Part shown: positions 8,116 through 15,523 of the stretch, one piece after another | Numbering within the stretch: the first letter of the stretch is position 1 | Layout: every line of letters starts with the position of its first letter | Assembly: GCA_016934745.1 (NCBI GenBank) | Contig: JAFGSF010000035.1 | Span: 1 to 42,210 of the forward strand | DNA length: 42,210 nucleotides | Reading direction: 5' to 3' | DNA from: Candidatus Aminicenantota bacterium | Lineage (GTDB): Bacteria > Acidobacteriota > Aminicenantia > UBA2199 | Made by a program: the position numbers and the translations under genes | The notes under the pieces: generated by a model | What the model was told of the DNA's origin: nothing | The model's input: only the letters and a program-made list of their open reading frames with translations | The model's database searches: none

Positions 8116-8994
8116 ATGACACTCATATTGAAATCCGTCCTCGGCCTGCTGACGACCGGGTTTGGCTGCTACTACCTGGCCGACGCCCTGAAGCAAAAGC
8201 GGACATTTTCAACCCGCCCCTGGAGCATGCTGCTGGGCACCGGATTCATTACCAATTTTTTCGATACCCTGGGTATCGGCAGTTTTGCCCAGCAGACTTC
8301 CATTTTCAAATTTTTCAAACTGGTTGACGACCGGATTATTCCGGGGACAATGAACGTCGGCAACACCATGCCCACGGTCACTCAGGCGTTCATTTTCATG
8401 ACCGCCGTCAAAGTCGATCCGTTCACCCTGGTCTCACTGTCGCTGGCCGCGCCGATCGGGGCCGTGCTGGGCGCCGGCGTGGTGGCCAGAATGTCTCGCC
8501 CCAGGATCCAGTTCGGAATGGGAATCGGCCTCACCGCCGTCGCCCTGATCATCCTGGCCGGGTTGCTGCAGTTCCTGCCGCTGGGTGGCGAAGCGTTCGG
8601 TTTAACGGGTTGGAAGCTGGCTATCGCGGTCATGGTCAGCTTTATTTTCGGCGCCTTGCAAACCATCGGCGTCGGTTTTTACGCGCCCTGCATGGCCATG
8701 GTCTACGCACTGGGCATGCACCCGTTGACCGCCTTCCCGATCATGATGACCGCCACGGCCATGCTGATGGCCGCCGGCAGCGCCCGTTTCGTCAAGGAGG
8801 ACGCCTACGACCGCAAAGCGGCGCTGGCCTTGACGATCGCGGGTGTCATGGGCGTATTTCTGGCCGCTTTCATCGTGAAATCCCTGCCGCTGACCTTGCT
8901 CAAGTGGATGGTCTGCGCCATCGTTCTCTATACGGCGGCCTGGATGTTCATCTGCGCTGGGCGAAAGGAATTGGACCCCCATTTGGGAGAATAA
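8116..8994 (+). CDS. TauE/SafE-family membrane permease
   Basis: Polytopic inner-membrane protein with about eight hydrophobic helices and the two internally similar halves typical of the TauE/SafE (TSUP) family. That family exports sulfite, sulfoacetate or related organic anions. Family-like features are GTGFITNFFDTLGIG after the first helix and the second-half counterpart GALQTIGVGFYAPCMAMVYALG. Its 292 residues are slightly longer than the usual 250-270. The substrate cannot be told from sequence, and no sulfur or taurine genes are adjacent. The stop codon overlaps the next ATG by one base (TAATG), so the following glycosyltransferase-like gene is probably translationally coupled. Confidence 0.8.
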   Translation: MTLILKSVLGLLTTGFGCYYLADALKQKRTFSTRPWSMLLGTGFITNFFDTLGIGSFAQQTSIFKFFKLVDDRIIPGTMNVGNTMPTVTQAFIFMTAVKVDPFTLVSLSLAAPIGAVLGAGVVARMSRPRIQFGMGIGLTAVALIILAGLLQFLPLGGEAFGLTGWKLAIAVMVSFIFGALQTIGVGFYAPCMAMVYALGMHPLTAFPIMMTATAMLMAAGSARFVKEDAYDRKAALALTIAGVMGVFLAAFIVKSLPLTLLKWMVCAIVLYTAAWMFICAGRKELDPHLGE

Positions 8995-10505
8995 TGTCAA
9001 CAAGACCTTCCTGCAATCCTAAGGGGAGTGAATTCATCCCAAAGCGTTGTCTGCTTGAGAAAACAGCCTTTTGGCTGTGGGTCGTTTCAGGCGGTTGGTT
9101 TTTTTTCAATGCCGTCATGGTCTACGGTTTCTGGGCAGGAAACCGTGAATACCGGCTGGAATCAGCGTTCATTGTTTTTTTCCTGGCAAGCATCTGGCGT
9201 AGTTGCTTTATTCCGAAGTCCAGGCCAGGGGAACCAATTCCCGCATCGCCATCAGTTCGATGGCTGCTGGTGGCCTTGCCCGTTTTGCTTTGGTCGGCCT
9301 TATACCTGCCGCTTATGCAACTGCCCTTCCTGAGCGACGATTACGTATTCATTTCCAGGCTATTGACTCCGGCCGGCATTTTGGCCCCCGGGCAATTTTT
9401 CCGGCCCCTCTTTCACGCCGTGTTTTTTGGTCTCGGGAAACTGGCCGGATTCGATCCCGGCTGGTTTCATCTGCTCGGTTTTCTGCTTCATATCAGCTGC
9501 AGTCTGCTGGTATTCCAGCTGGGCCGGCGAATTTGTTCCGATTTTCGCTCCGCGTATTTCATTTTCATCATGTTTTTACTCAACCCGCTACAGTCTGAAG
9601 CGGTAGTGTGGGTGTCCGGTTTGCAGGAACTGCTGTGGGTCTTTTTTGCCTTGCTGGGGCTCCAGTTCCTCACTTCGCGCCGAACGTTGACCTGGCCGGC
9701 GGTTTTTGCGGCTTCATTGTGTTGGGCGGCAGCTTTGCTCTCCAAGGAAACAGCTGTTTGCTTGCTGATCGTCATCCCGTTGTGCGATTATGCCATTTAT
9801 GGTTTTTCTAGGGGAGTGAGACAAAAAACCGCCTACATGTTTCTAGGCCTGCTGGTCATGCTCTATTTGGTACTTAGACAGAATTTCGCAACGGTTCCTG
9901 CAGAATTCTTGGCGTTTCCCAATCTCTATATGGCCAAAAATTTCTTCATTACCCCCTTCCGGCTCTTCTCGTTCCCCTGGAATCAGGCGGTCTTGGAGCC
10001 TCTTGCCATCACAAAAATGGTACTGGTCGTGACCATCACCGTGATTGTGTTTCCACCCTTTTTGCGTATGCAGTCGCAGCGGCGGACGGCTTTGGGGATC
10101 GCCCTGATTTTTGCCGGGATCCTGCCGGTCTACCGAATGCTTCATATCATGGCGGATCTCCAGAATTCCCGCTACCTATATTTTTCGGCGTTGGGCTGGG
10201 GAATTGTTTTGGCTGGAAGCGGCCTGGCGGGAATGCTGAAGACCAAGAAAGTCGCCGCGATGGTTTTTATCACGATCATGATGGCAGCTCAAGCGGTTTG
10301 CCTGCATATAAATCTACAGCCATGGAAACGGGCCGGAGAGTATGTGGCGGGGGTCATCTCCGGCCGAATCGTCCCAGACCCGCAAAAACCATTGGACAAT
10401 ATCCAAGGTGCATATGTCTTTCGCAACGGGTATCCGGAATTTGTTCGGATGAGGACTGACAAGGTACCCCTGGGGAAAAATTTTGTTGTGGAAAATCACC
10501 ATTGA
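8994..10505 (+). CDS. polytopic membrane glycosyltransferase-like protein (GT-C/PMT-like)
   Basis: The 503-residue protein has about eleven hydrophobic segments. A first-loop acidic motif FLSDDYVF sits near residue 115, resembling the D-D/D-E motif of GT-C enzymes that use polyprenyl-phosphate sugars. KETAVCLL in a mid-protein loop and RYLYFSALG near residue 400 are also typical of bacterial O-mannosyltransferase-like proteins. It ends in a roughly 50-residue soluble tail. The start at 8994 was chosen because it overlaps the permease stop and follows GGGAGA; the open frame further upstream is only a shadow of the permease gene. It probably adds a sugar to lipid or protein at the outer face of the inner membrane; the acceptor is unknown. 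Confidence 0.7.
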   Translation: MSTRPSCNPKGSEFIPKRCLLEKTAFWLWVVSGGWFFFNAVMVYGFWAGNREYRLESAFIVFFLASIWRSCFIPKSRPGEPIPASPSVRWLLVALPVLLWSALYLPLMQLPFLSDDYVFISRLLTPAGILAPGQFFRPLFHAVFFGLGKLAGFDPGWFHLLGFLLHISCSLLVFQLGRRICSDFRSAYFIFIMFLLNPLQSEAVVWVSGLQELLWVFFALLGLQFLTSRRTLTWPAVFAASLCWAAALLSKETAVCLLIVIPLCDYAIYGFSRGVRQKTAYMFLGLLVMLYLVLRQNFATVPAEFLAFPNLYMAKNFFITPFRLFSFPWNQAVLEPLAITKMVLVVTITVIVFPPFLRMQSQRRTALGIALIFAGILPVYRMLHIMADLQNSRYLYFSALGWGIVLAGSGLAGMLKTKKVAAMVFITIMMAAQAVCLHINLQPWKRAGEYVAGVISGRIVPDPQKPLDNIQGAYVFRNGYPEFVRMRTDKVPLGKNFVVENHH

Positions 10506-10532
10506 CAGAAGTAGTTATTAAAAATTGATCTA

Positions 10533-10561
10533 TTGACTTCCATGCTGAGACTGCATAAAAT
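10533..10561 (+). promoter_or_regulatory. sigma-70-type promoter of the DUF2079 gene
   Basis: TTGACT (10533-10538), a 17-bp spacer and TAAAAT (10556-10561), giving a start near 10568. An AGGAG at 10571-10575 lies too far (25 nt) from the ATG at 10600 to be its normal ribosome-binding site. Confidence 0.65.
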
Positions 10562-10599
10562 TCACAACGTAGGAGCCTGATATCAAAATAATTTCTGAT

Positions 10600-12066
10600 A
10601 TGCATCGGGGAAGAATCACAGCTTTTTACCGGCAAAACCTTTTTTTCTGCAATTTTTTACTGGCTTGGTCGCTGCTGTTTTCCCTACTGTGCACAGCCCA
10701 GCATTTTTCCTTCGCCACCAGCGCCTGGGACCTTTCCATTTTCGACTACGCCATGTCCAGCACTTTAAAAGGGGACATCATGGCCGAGCCTTTCCATTAC
10801 TTCGGTTGGGGCAGCCATCTGGCCATCCATTTCACCCCGGTTCTTTTTTTCCTGGTTCCGCTATACCTGGTTTTCAAGGGCCCGCTGTTCCTGCTGTACA
10901 TTCAAGTACTGGCGGTCGGCCTGGCTGCCATCCCCCTGTACCTGATCGCCAAACACAAATTCCCAGATCGCAAGATTGCCGTAGCGGCGGCATTTGTTTT
11001 TCTGACCTACCGGCCTTTACTCACCGGCTTGATGTATGACTTCCATCCCGAAATGTTTTACCCGCTGTTCATTTTTGCCAGTTACTATTTTTTAGCCATC
11101 CGCAATAAAAAAACACTGTTTTTTTTGTCGATATTCCTGGCCCTGGCGATCAAGGAAGATTTTGCCGTTTATACTTTTTTTTACTGCCTCTGGCTGGCAA
11201 GGAAAAAAGAATGGAAAAAATCCGCGGCTTGGGCTATGCTGGGGAGCGCCCTGTATATCCTGCTGACATTTGCCGTGTTCATCCCCTTTTTCCGCGGCCA
11301 GGTCCAGGTCGGGCAGACATACGAATTTATCAGCAAATGGCGGGATTACGGTCATACACCGCTGGAAATTTTCAAACACGCCCTGGCCCGGCCTCTGCAG
11401 TTGTTGAAAGACCTGAAGCCTATTGCCAACCTCGGCCATTTGGCCAATTATTTCCTGCCCCTGCTCTGCATGCCCCTCGGCTCATCGGCGGCGCTGCTGC
11501 TCCTGCCACCCCTGGCGATAGGCTGGGGCAGCCGCATCCCGACGATGGCCTCTTTCGGTCTTCATTACGGTGCGGCCCTAATCCCCTTTTTATTCCTGGC
11601 CTTGCTGCTGACCTGGCAGCGCCTGCACAAAGCCGCAGACAAAGCTCATGGGACCATGAGGCCCTGCTGGCAATGGCTGGTGGTGCTCATCGTGCTCGTA
11701 AACCTGAGCAATTTCAAATGGAATCTTTTCACTCCAGGGAAATATCAATTCATCCATGAATACCCCAGCGTCAAGGGCTGCCTGCTCCAAATTCCCGCCG
11801 CTGCCTCTCTGGCCGCGCAGTCAGCGCTCATTCCCCATATAGCCAAACGCAAAGCGATCTTCATGCTGCCTGCAACCGGCGAAGCGGAATACATCCTGCT
11901 GCACCTGCGGCTGAACCCTTGGCCCATGTCGGCAGCCCAGCTGCAAGAACTCGATGCCAGCCTGAGGCTTTCACCAAAATATAGCCCGGTTTTCAGTTGC
12001 GGATATTTGCATTTATATAAAAAAACTGACCAGGCCGCAATGCCCCAGTCCGGAGAAAAAAGATGA
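10600..12066 (+). CDS. DUF2079 membrane protein (putative GT-C glycosyltransferase)
   Basis: Polytopic protein of 488 residues matching the DUF2079 pattern: FATSAWDLSIFDYAM near residue 40 (family S-x-W-D-L-x-x-F-D), FHYFGWGSHLAIHFTP, YDFHPEMFYPLFIFASYY and ALAIKEDFAVYTFFY, then about seven more hydrophobic helices and a short soluble C-terminus. DUF2079 proteins are GT-C-like and probably act in envelope glycan assembly. It follows another GT-C-like gene, suggesting related roles. The start codon has no well-placed Shine-Dalgarno. Confidence 0.8.
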   Translation: MHRGRITAFYRQNLFFCNFLLAWSLLFSLLCTAQHFSFATSAWDLSIFDYAMSSTLKGDIMAEPFHYFGWGSHLAIHFTPVLFFLVPLYLVFKGPLFLLYIQVLAVGLAAIPLYLIAKHKFPDRKIAVAAAFVFLTYRPLLTGLMYDFHPEMFYPLFIFASYYFLAIRNKKTLFFLSIFLALAIKEDFAVYTFFYCLWLARKKEWKKSAAWAMLGSALYILLTFAVFIPFFRGQVQVGQTYEFISKWRDYGHTPLEIFKHALARPLQLLKDLKPIANLGHLANYFLPLLCMPLGSSAALLLLPPLAIGWGSRIPTMASFGLHYGAALIPFLFLALLLTWQRLHKAADKAHGTMRPCWQWLVVLIVLVNLSNFKWNLFTPGKYQFIHEYPSVKGCLLQIPAAASLAAQSALIPHIAKRKAIFMLPATGEAEYILLHLRLNPWPMSAAQLQELDASLRLSPKYSPVFSCGYLHLYKKTDQAAMPQSGEKR

Positions 12067-12139
12067 TTGGAAGAATTTGCTCTGTTTGCCATCAGGCCAT
12101 GAAGCATGGGCAATCAATATATATATTCAATATTGTCCA

Positions 12140-13339
12140 ATGAGTTTTTACGCGGACTTTCATATCCATTCGCGCTATTCGCGCAGCACCTCAAAGAGCC
12201 TGGACCTGCCGCAACTGGCCGCCTGGGCCGCGATCAAGGGAATCACCGTTTTAGGCTGCGGTGATTTCACCCATCCACTCTGGTTCAACTGTCTTAAAAG
12301 TGAACTCAAGGAAAGCGCCCAGGGGCTATATTCCATGAAAAAAGCTCGGGCAAAGATCTTTTTCATACTCAGTGCGGAAATATCGCTGATCTACAAACAA
12401 CATGACAAGGTCCGGAAAGTTCACCTGTTGCTCCTGGCGCCGTCACTGACCGCGGTGGAAAAAATCAATTCCCGCCTCGGGCAACGTTTCAACCTGAAAG
12501 CGGACGGCCGCCCGATACTGGGGATTTCAGCCCGCGATCTGAGTGCCGAAATCCTGGATATTGATGGCCAGGTCATGATCATCCCGGCGCATATCTGGAC
12601 CCCATGGTTTTCGCTGCTGGGATCCAAGTCCGGTTTTAACAGTATTGAAGAATGTTTCCAGGATTATACCCCCCATATTTATGCGGTGGAAACCGGGTTG
12701 TCGGCCGATCCGCCCATGCTAGCAGCGGTTTCGTCACTGCAGCATCTGACATTCCTGTCGAATTCTGACTCCCATTCGGCCGCCAACCTGGGCCGCGAAG
12801 CCAATGAACTCGATTGCGAACTGACTTATTCCGGCATCGCCCGGACCATCCGTGACGGACGCATCGTTAAAACCATCGAATTTTTTCCCGAAGAAGGAAA
12901 ATATCATTATGACGGCCATCGCCACTGTGGGGTCTCATTGTCACCAGGCGAAACCCGCAAAATGAAAGGCATATGCCCTGTCTGCGGCAAAGCATTGACC
13001 CTGGGAGTGCTGAACCGCGCCCAGGAACTCGCCGACCAATCCCGGGAACCGCGGATTCCTTTTGTCTATCAAATACCCTTGAAACAGCTCCTGGCTCAAA
13101 TTTGCCACTGCGGAACCGGTTCGAAAAAAGTTGACCGCTATTATTTCTCTTTGCTCGATCGTTTCGGTACGGAATTCAATATTTTGCAGCACCTGGCAGT
13201 CGAGGAAATTTCTAAAAGCGATGAATTACTGGCCGTAGCCATTCAGGCCATGCGTGAAAACCGCATCCGCCGTATCCCGGGCTATGACGGGGTATACGGA
13301 AAAATCGTCCTGGATATTCCATATTGGCAAAACAGTTGA
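12140..13339 (+). CDS. endonuclease Q family protein (PHP-domain DNA repair nuclease)
   Basis: Endonuclease Q nicks DNA 5' of deaminated bases (uracil, hypoxanthine, xanthine) and AP sites, independently of a glycosylase. Family features are the PHP metal motif ADFHIHSRYSRSTSKSLDL at residues 5-23, VLGCGDFTHPLW, a PAHIWTPWFSLLG block, FLSNSDSHS, and the zinc motif CPVCGK followed by LTLGVLNRAQELADQ. A second Cys/His region (QICHCGTGSKK) lies near residue 320. The length of 399 residues agrees with the family. The ATG at 12140 gives MSFYADFHIHS, the canonical N-terminus; an in-frame extension to 12077 adds only unlikely residues. The family is best known from Thermococcales and a scatter of bacteria, so transfer is possible. 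Confidence 0.87.
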   Translation: MSFYADFHIHSRYSRSTSKSLDLPQLAAWAAIKGITVLGCGDFTHPLWFNCLKSELKESAQGLYSMKKARAKIFFILSAEISLIYKQHDKVRKVHLLLLAPSLTAVEKINSRLGQRFNLKADGRPILGISARDLSAEILDIDGQVMIIPAHIWTPWFSLLGSKSGFNSIEECFQDYTPHIYAVETGLSADPPMLAAVSSLQHLTFLSNSDSHSAANLGREANELDCELTYSGIARTIRDGRIVKTIEFFPEEGKYHYDGHRHCGVSLSPGETRKMKGICPVCGKALTLGVLNRAQELADQSREPRIPFVYQIPLKQLLAQICHCGTGSKKVDRYYFSLLDRFGTEFNILQHLAVEEISKSDELLAVAIQAMRENRIRRIPGYDGVYGKIVLDIPYWQNS

Positions 13340-13364
13340 CTTTTTATTTTGAATATATTATTGT
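13336..13364 (+). promoter_or_regulatory. possible promoter of the FadL-type gene
   Basis: TTGACT (13336-13341, overlapping the preceding stop codon) and TATTGT (13359-13364) at 17-bp spacing. The -10 box is a modest match. The leader to the ATG at 13394 is AT-rich and ends in GGGAGGA. Confidence 0.4.
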
Positions 13365-13393
13365 TTTTTTTAAACTAATTTTTGGGAGGAAAA

Positions 13394-14707
13394 ATGAAAG
13401 AAGCGAGGAAGAATGCACGATTTTTATTAACCGTCGCCTTGATCGTCTGCAGTGGAATGTTTCTGTCTGCCAATGGCCTGAACCTCAACGGCGTGGGCAG
13501 CAAGGCCATCGCCATGGGCGGCGCTTTCATCGGCCAGGCCGATGATTACAGTGCTGTTTTCTGGAACCCGGCCGGCCTGAGCCAGATGAAAAAATCCAAC
13601 ATTTCGCTTTTCGGCACTGTCTTGATACCCAGCGGCACCTATTCCTTTCCTACATACGGTATCGACGCCAAAACCAAGGCGGGGATGTATCCCTCCGGGG
13701 CCATCGGCTATTTCAAACCCCTCAATGAAAAACTGCTTGTCGGCATCGCCGCTTATGTTCCCGCCGGCTCCGGAGCCAGTTGGGATGCCAACCAGTTGGC
13801 ACCGTTGACTTACGGCATCACCGAAGGCAATGCGGGGAATGAGCTGCTCTGGAAAAGCATGATCGGCGTGGTCAGCATCTCGCCGGTCGTTTCCTACAAG
13901 CTCAACGATATGTTCTCAGTCGGTGCCACATTGAATGTCAATTACGCATTCATGAAACTCCAGAAACCGGCGACATTTCGCGTAACCATCCCCGGAGTGT
14001 TCGATTTCAAGTATGCTGAACAATACGAAGAGAATACCACGGCCTGGGGATTCGGCGCCACCTTTGGTTTAATGGTGAAGCCGATAGACAAGTTAAGCAT
14101 CGGTCTGACGGTGCGCACGCCGGTGAGCATCACCTTCAAGGGCGATGCTAAAAATGACATTGCCAGCAACACGTTTCTTCAAATGTCCTACCCCGGAACT
14201 CCGACCGAAAGCGGCATCGAACGCAAGGCCACCTGGCCGCTCTGGGCTGGTCTGGGAATATCCTTCAAGCCCATCGACAAGCTGACACTCAACTTCGACC
14301 TGCAATTTACCCAATGGGAAAAAATCCAGGCCATCGAAGCCGTCTATGACAATGCCGTTTGGCAAAGTATTTTTGCTGCCGGTGGAAAACTGGAATTGGA
14401 ATGGAAAAACACCATTCAGTATCGTTTCGGACTGGAATATGCGTTATCTTCCAAATTCGCCCTGCGGGCCGGATACTATTATGACCCATCGCCCTCTCCT
14501 GCCGAAACCTTGAGTATTTTACTTCCCGAAATCACCTACAATGTGGTTACCTTTGGTTTTGGCTACAAAACCGAAAAACTCTGTCTGAGTGTTTGCCTGG
14601 AATACCTCATGGGCAAGGATGTCGAATCGCCCATGACCGGGGTCATGCCCGGGACCCACGGCATGAACATCCTGGTGCCCAATATCGGCATTACGTATCG
14701 CTTTTAA
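13394..14707 (+). CDS. FadL/OmpP1/TodX-family outer membrane protein
   Basis: Outer-membrane beta-barrel transporter family for long-chain fatty acids and other hydrophobic compounds. After a signal peptide (LLTVALIVCSGMFLSANG) the mature N-terminus starts GLNLNGVGSKAIAMGGAFIGQADDYSAVFWNPAGLSQM, split here as the hatch region with the NPAGL motif characteristic of FadL homologues. The rest alternates in beta-strand fashion (KPIDKLSIGLTVRTPV, KTEKLCLSVCLEYLMG) and ends in an aromatic residue (ITYRF), the standard signal for BAM-dependent insertion. The 437 residues are typical. The start at 13394 follows GGGAGGA; an upstream in-frame TTG at 13382 overlaps this site and is unlikely. A perfect terminator follows. 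Confidence 0.9.
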   Translation: MKEARKNARFLLTVALIVCSGMFLSANGLNLNGVGSKAIAMGGAFIGQADDYSAVFWNPAGLSQMKKSNISLFGTVLIPSGTYSFPTYGIDAKTKAGMYPSGAIGYFKPLNEKLLVGIAAYVPAGSGASWDANQLAPLTYGITEGNAGNELLWKSMIGVVSISPVVSYKLNDMFSVGATLNVNYAFMKLQKPATFRVTIPGVFDFKYAEQYEENTTAWGFGATFGLMVKPIDKLSIGLTVRTPVSITFKGDAKNDIASNTFLQMSYPGTPTESGIERKATWPLWAGLGISFKPIDKLTLNFDLQFTQWEKIQAIEAVYDNAVWQSIFAAGGKLELEWKNTIQYRFGLEYALSSKFALRAGYYYDPSPSPAETLSILLPEITYNVVTFGFGYKTEKLCLSVCLEYLMGKDVESPMTGVMPGTHGMNILVPNIGITYRF

Positions 14708-14729
14708 CGACTGAAACCTGATTGAGTTA

Positions 14730-14764
14730 AAAAGAGACGCCTGTACAGGCGTCTCTTTTCTTTT
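14730..14764 (+). terminator. rho-independent terminator after the FadL-type gene
   Basis: Positions 14730-14759 form a perfect 30-nt palindrome centred on GTAC: AAAAGAGACGCCTG pairs with its complement. It is followed by TTTTCTTTTT on the plus strand. The stem is flanked by A and T runs, so it could work in both directions, but only the plus strand has a gene ending here. Confidence 0.92.
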
Positions 14765-14808
14765 TCCCCAATAAAATTAGAAGATTTGCGTTATGGATTA
14801 ATTTATTC

Positions 14809-14837
14809 TTGAAAAATAGCTAAAAAAATAGTACAAT
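14809..14837 (+). promoter_or_regulatory. promoter of rplS
   Basis: TTGAAA (14809-14814), a 17-bp spacer and TACAAT (14832-14837). The start near 14844 gives a leader of about 34 nt with AGGAG at 14867-14871, well spaced from the ATG. Confidence 0.7.
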
Positions 14838-14877
14838 ACAGCATTATTCAAGTTACTGCCATTTTAGGAGACCAAAT

Positions 14878-15336
14878 ATGTCAGAAGAAAAGAAAAAAAG
14901 TAAAGTTGCATCAGCCGAAAAACCAAAAATCAAAAAAAAACCGGCTGCCGCCGCCCCCAATAAGCCAATCCAGGAAACAAGCCCGCTGAATCCGGCTGAA
15001 AAAAAGAATATGCATCCTTTTCAGGAATTGCGTGACGATATCCCCGAAACAAGGCCGGGAGACGAATTGAAAGTCTACTACCGGGTCATCGAAGCGGGCA
15101 AGGAAAGGATACAGATTTATGAAGGCACGGTTATCGCCATAAAAAATGCGGGCATTGCCAAAACCATTACTGTTCGCAAGAATTCATTTGGAATCGCCGT
15201 GGAAAGAATTTTTCCGTTGAATTCCAAGTTGGTGCAAAAAATAGAAGTCAAGAAACATACCAAGGTTCGCAGAGCCAAATTATACTATTTGAGAAAACTG
15301 AAAGGCAAGGCATCACGATTAAAAGAACTCAGGTAG
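14878..15336 (+). CDS. rplS: 50S ribosomal protein bL19 with N-terminal extension
   Basis: bL19 sits at the 30S-50S interface. The core from about residue 48 is clear: [66 protein letters not shown] and KGKASRLKE. In front is a non-canonical tail of about 40 residues rich in Lys, Ala and Pro ([20 protein letters not shown]), making 152 residues against the usual 110-120. The start has a good Shine-Dalgarno and no later ATG fits better until residue 45. The gene stands alone, with its own promoter and no rpsP, rimM or trmD neighbour, unlike the common operon. Confidence 0.95.
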   Translation: MSEEKKKSKVASAEKPKIKKKPAAAAPNKPIQETSPLNPAEKKNMHPFQELRDDIPETRPGDELKVYYRVIEAGKERIQIYEGTVIAIKNAGIAKTITVRKNSFGIAVERIFPLNSKLVQKIEVKKHTKVRRAKLYYLRKLKGKASRLKELR

Positions 15337-15390
15337 TGCGTAATCTTGAAATCGCGGCGGCTCATTCACTGAAAAATCCGTCAATATTCA

Positions 15391-15452
15391 TAGGACCCAT
15401 GGCAATTTTATTTTTCCCGGATTCGGATTATGTCACCGACATGGGTATCCTA
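15391..15452. other. long imperfect hairpin between rplS and the TPR gene
   Basis: TAGGACCCATG (15391-15401) can pair with CATGGG-TA-TCCTA (15440-15452), an 11-bp stem interrupted by a 2-nt bulge. The enclosed 38 nt include a small CCGGATTCGG hairpin. There is no U-tract directly after it, so it is not an evident intrinsic terminator. The rest of the 187-bp gap is AT-rich and shows no gene. Confidence 0.35.
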
Positions 15453-15523
15453 CCAATAAAAATAAAAATATGCTATTATATTGGCGGGGTGAATGTTTTT
15501 TTAGATATTATTTAGTATAAAAA

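Noticed and set aside
8610..8993. 128-codon upstream extension of the glycosyltransferase-like frame
   Set aside because: It lies wholly within the TauE-like gene in another frame; the ATG at 8994 overlaps the permease stop and has GGGAGA before it.
13324..13340. TGGCAAAACAGTTGAC read as a possible sigma-54 promoter before the FadL-type gene
   Set aside because: The -12 element reads TTGAC instead of TTGC, breaking the invariant GC; the site overlaps the end of the EndoQ gene and fits better as a sigma-70 -35.
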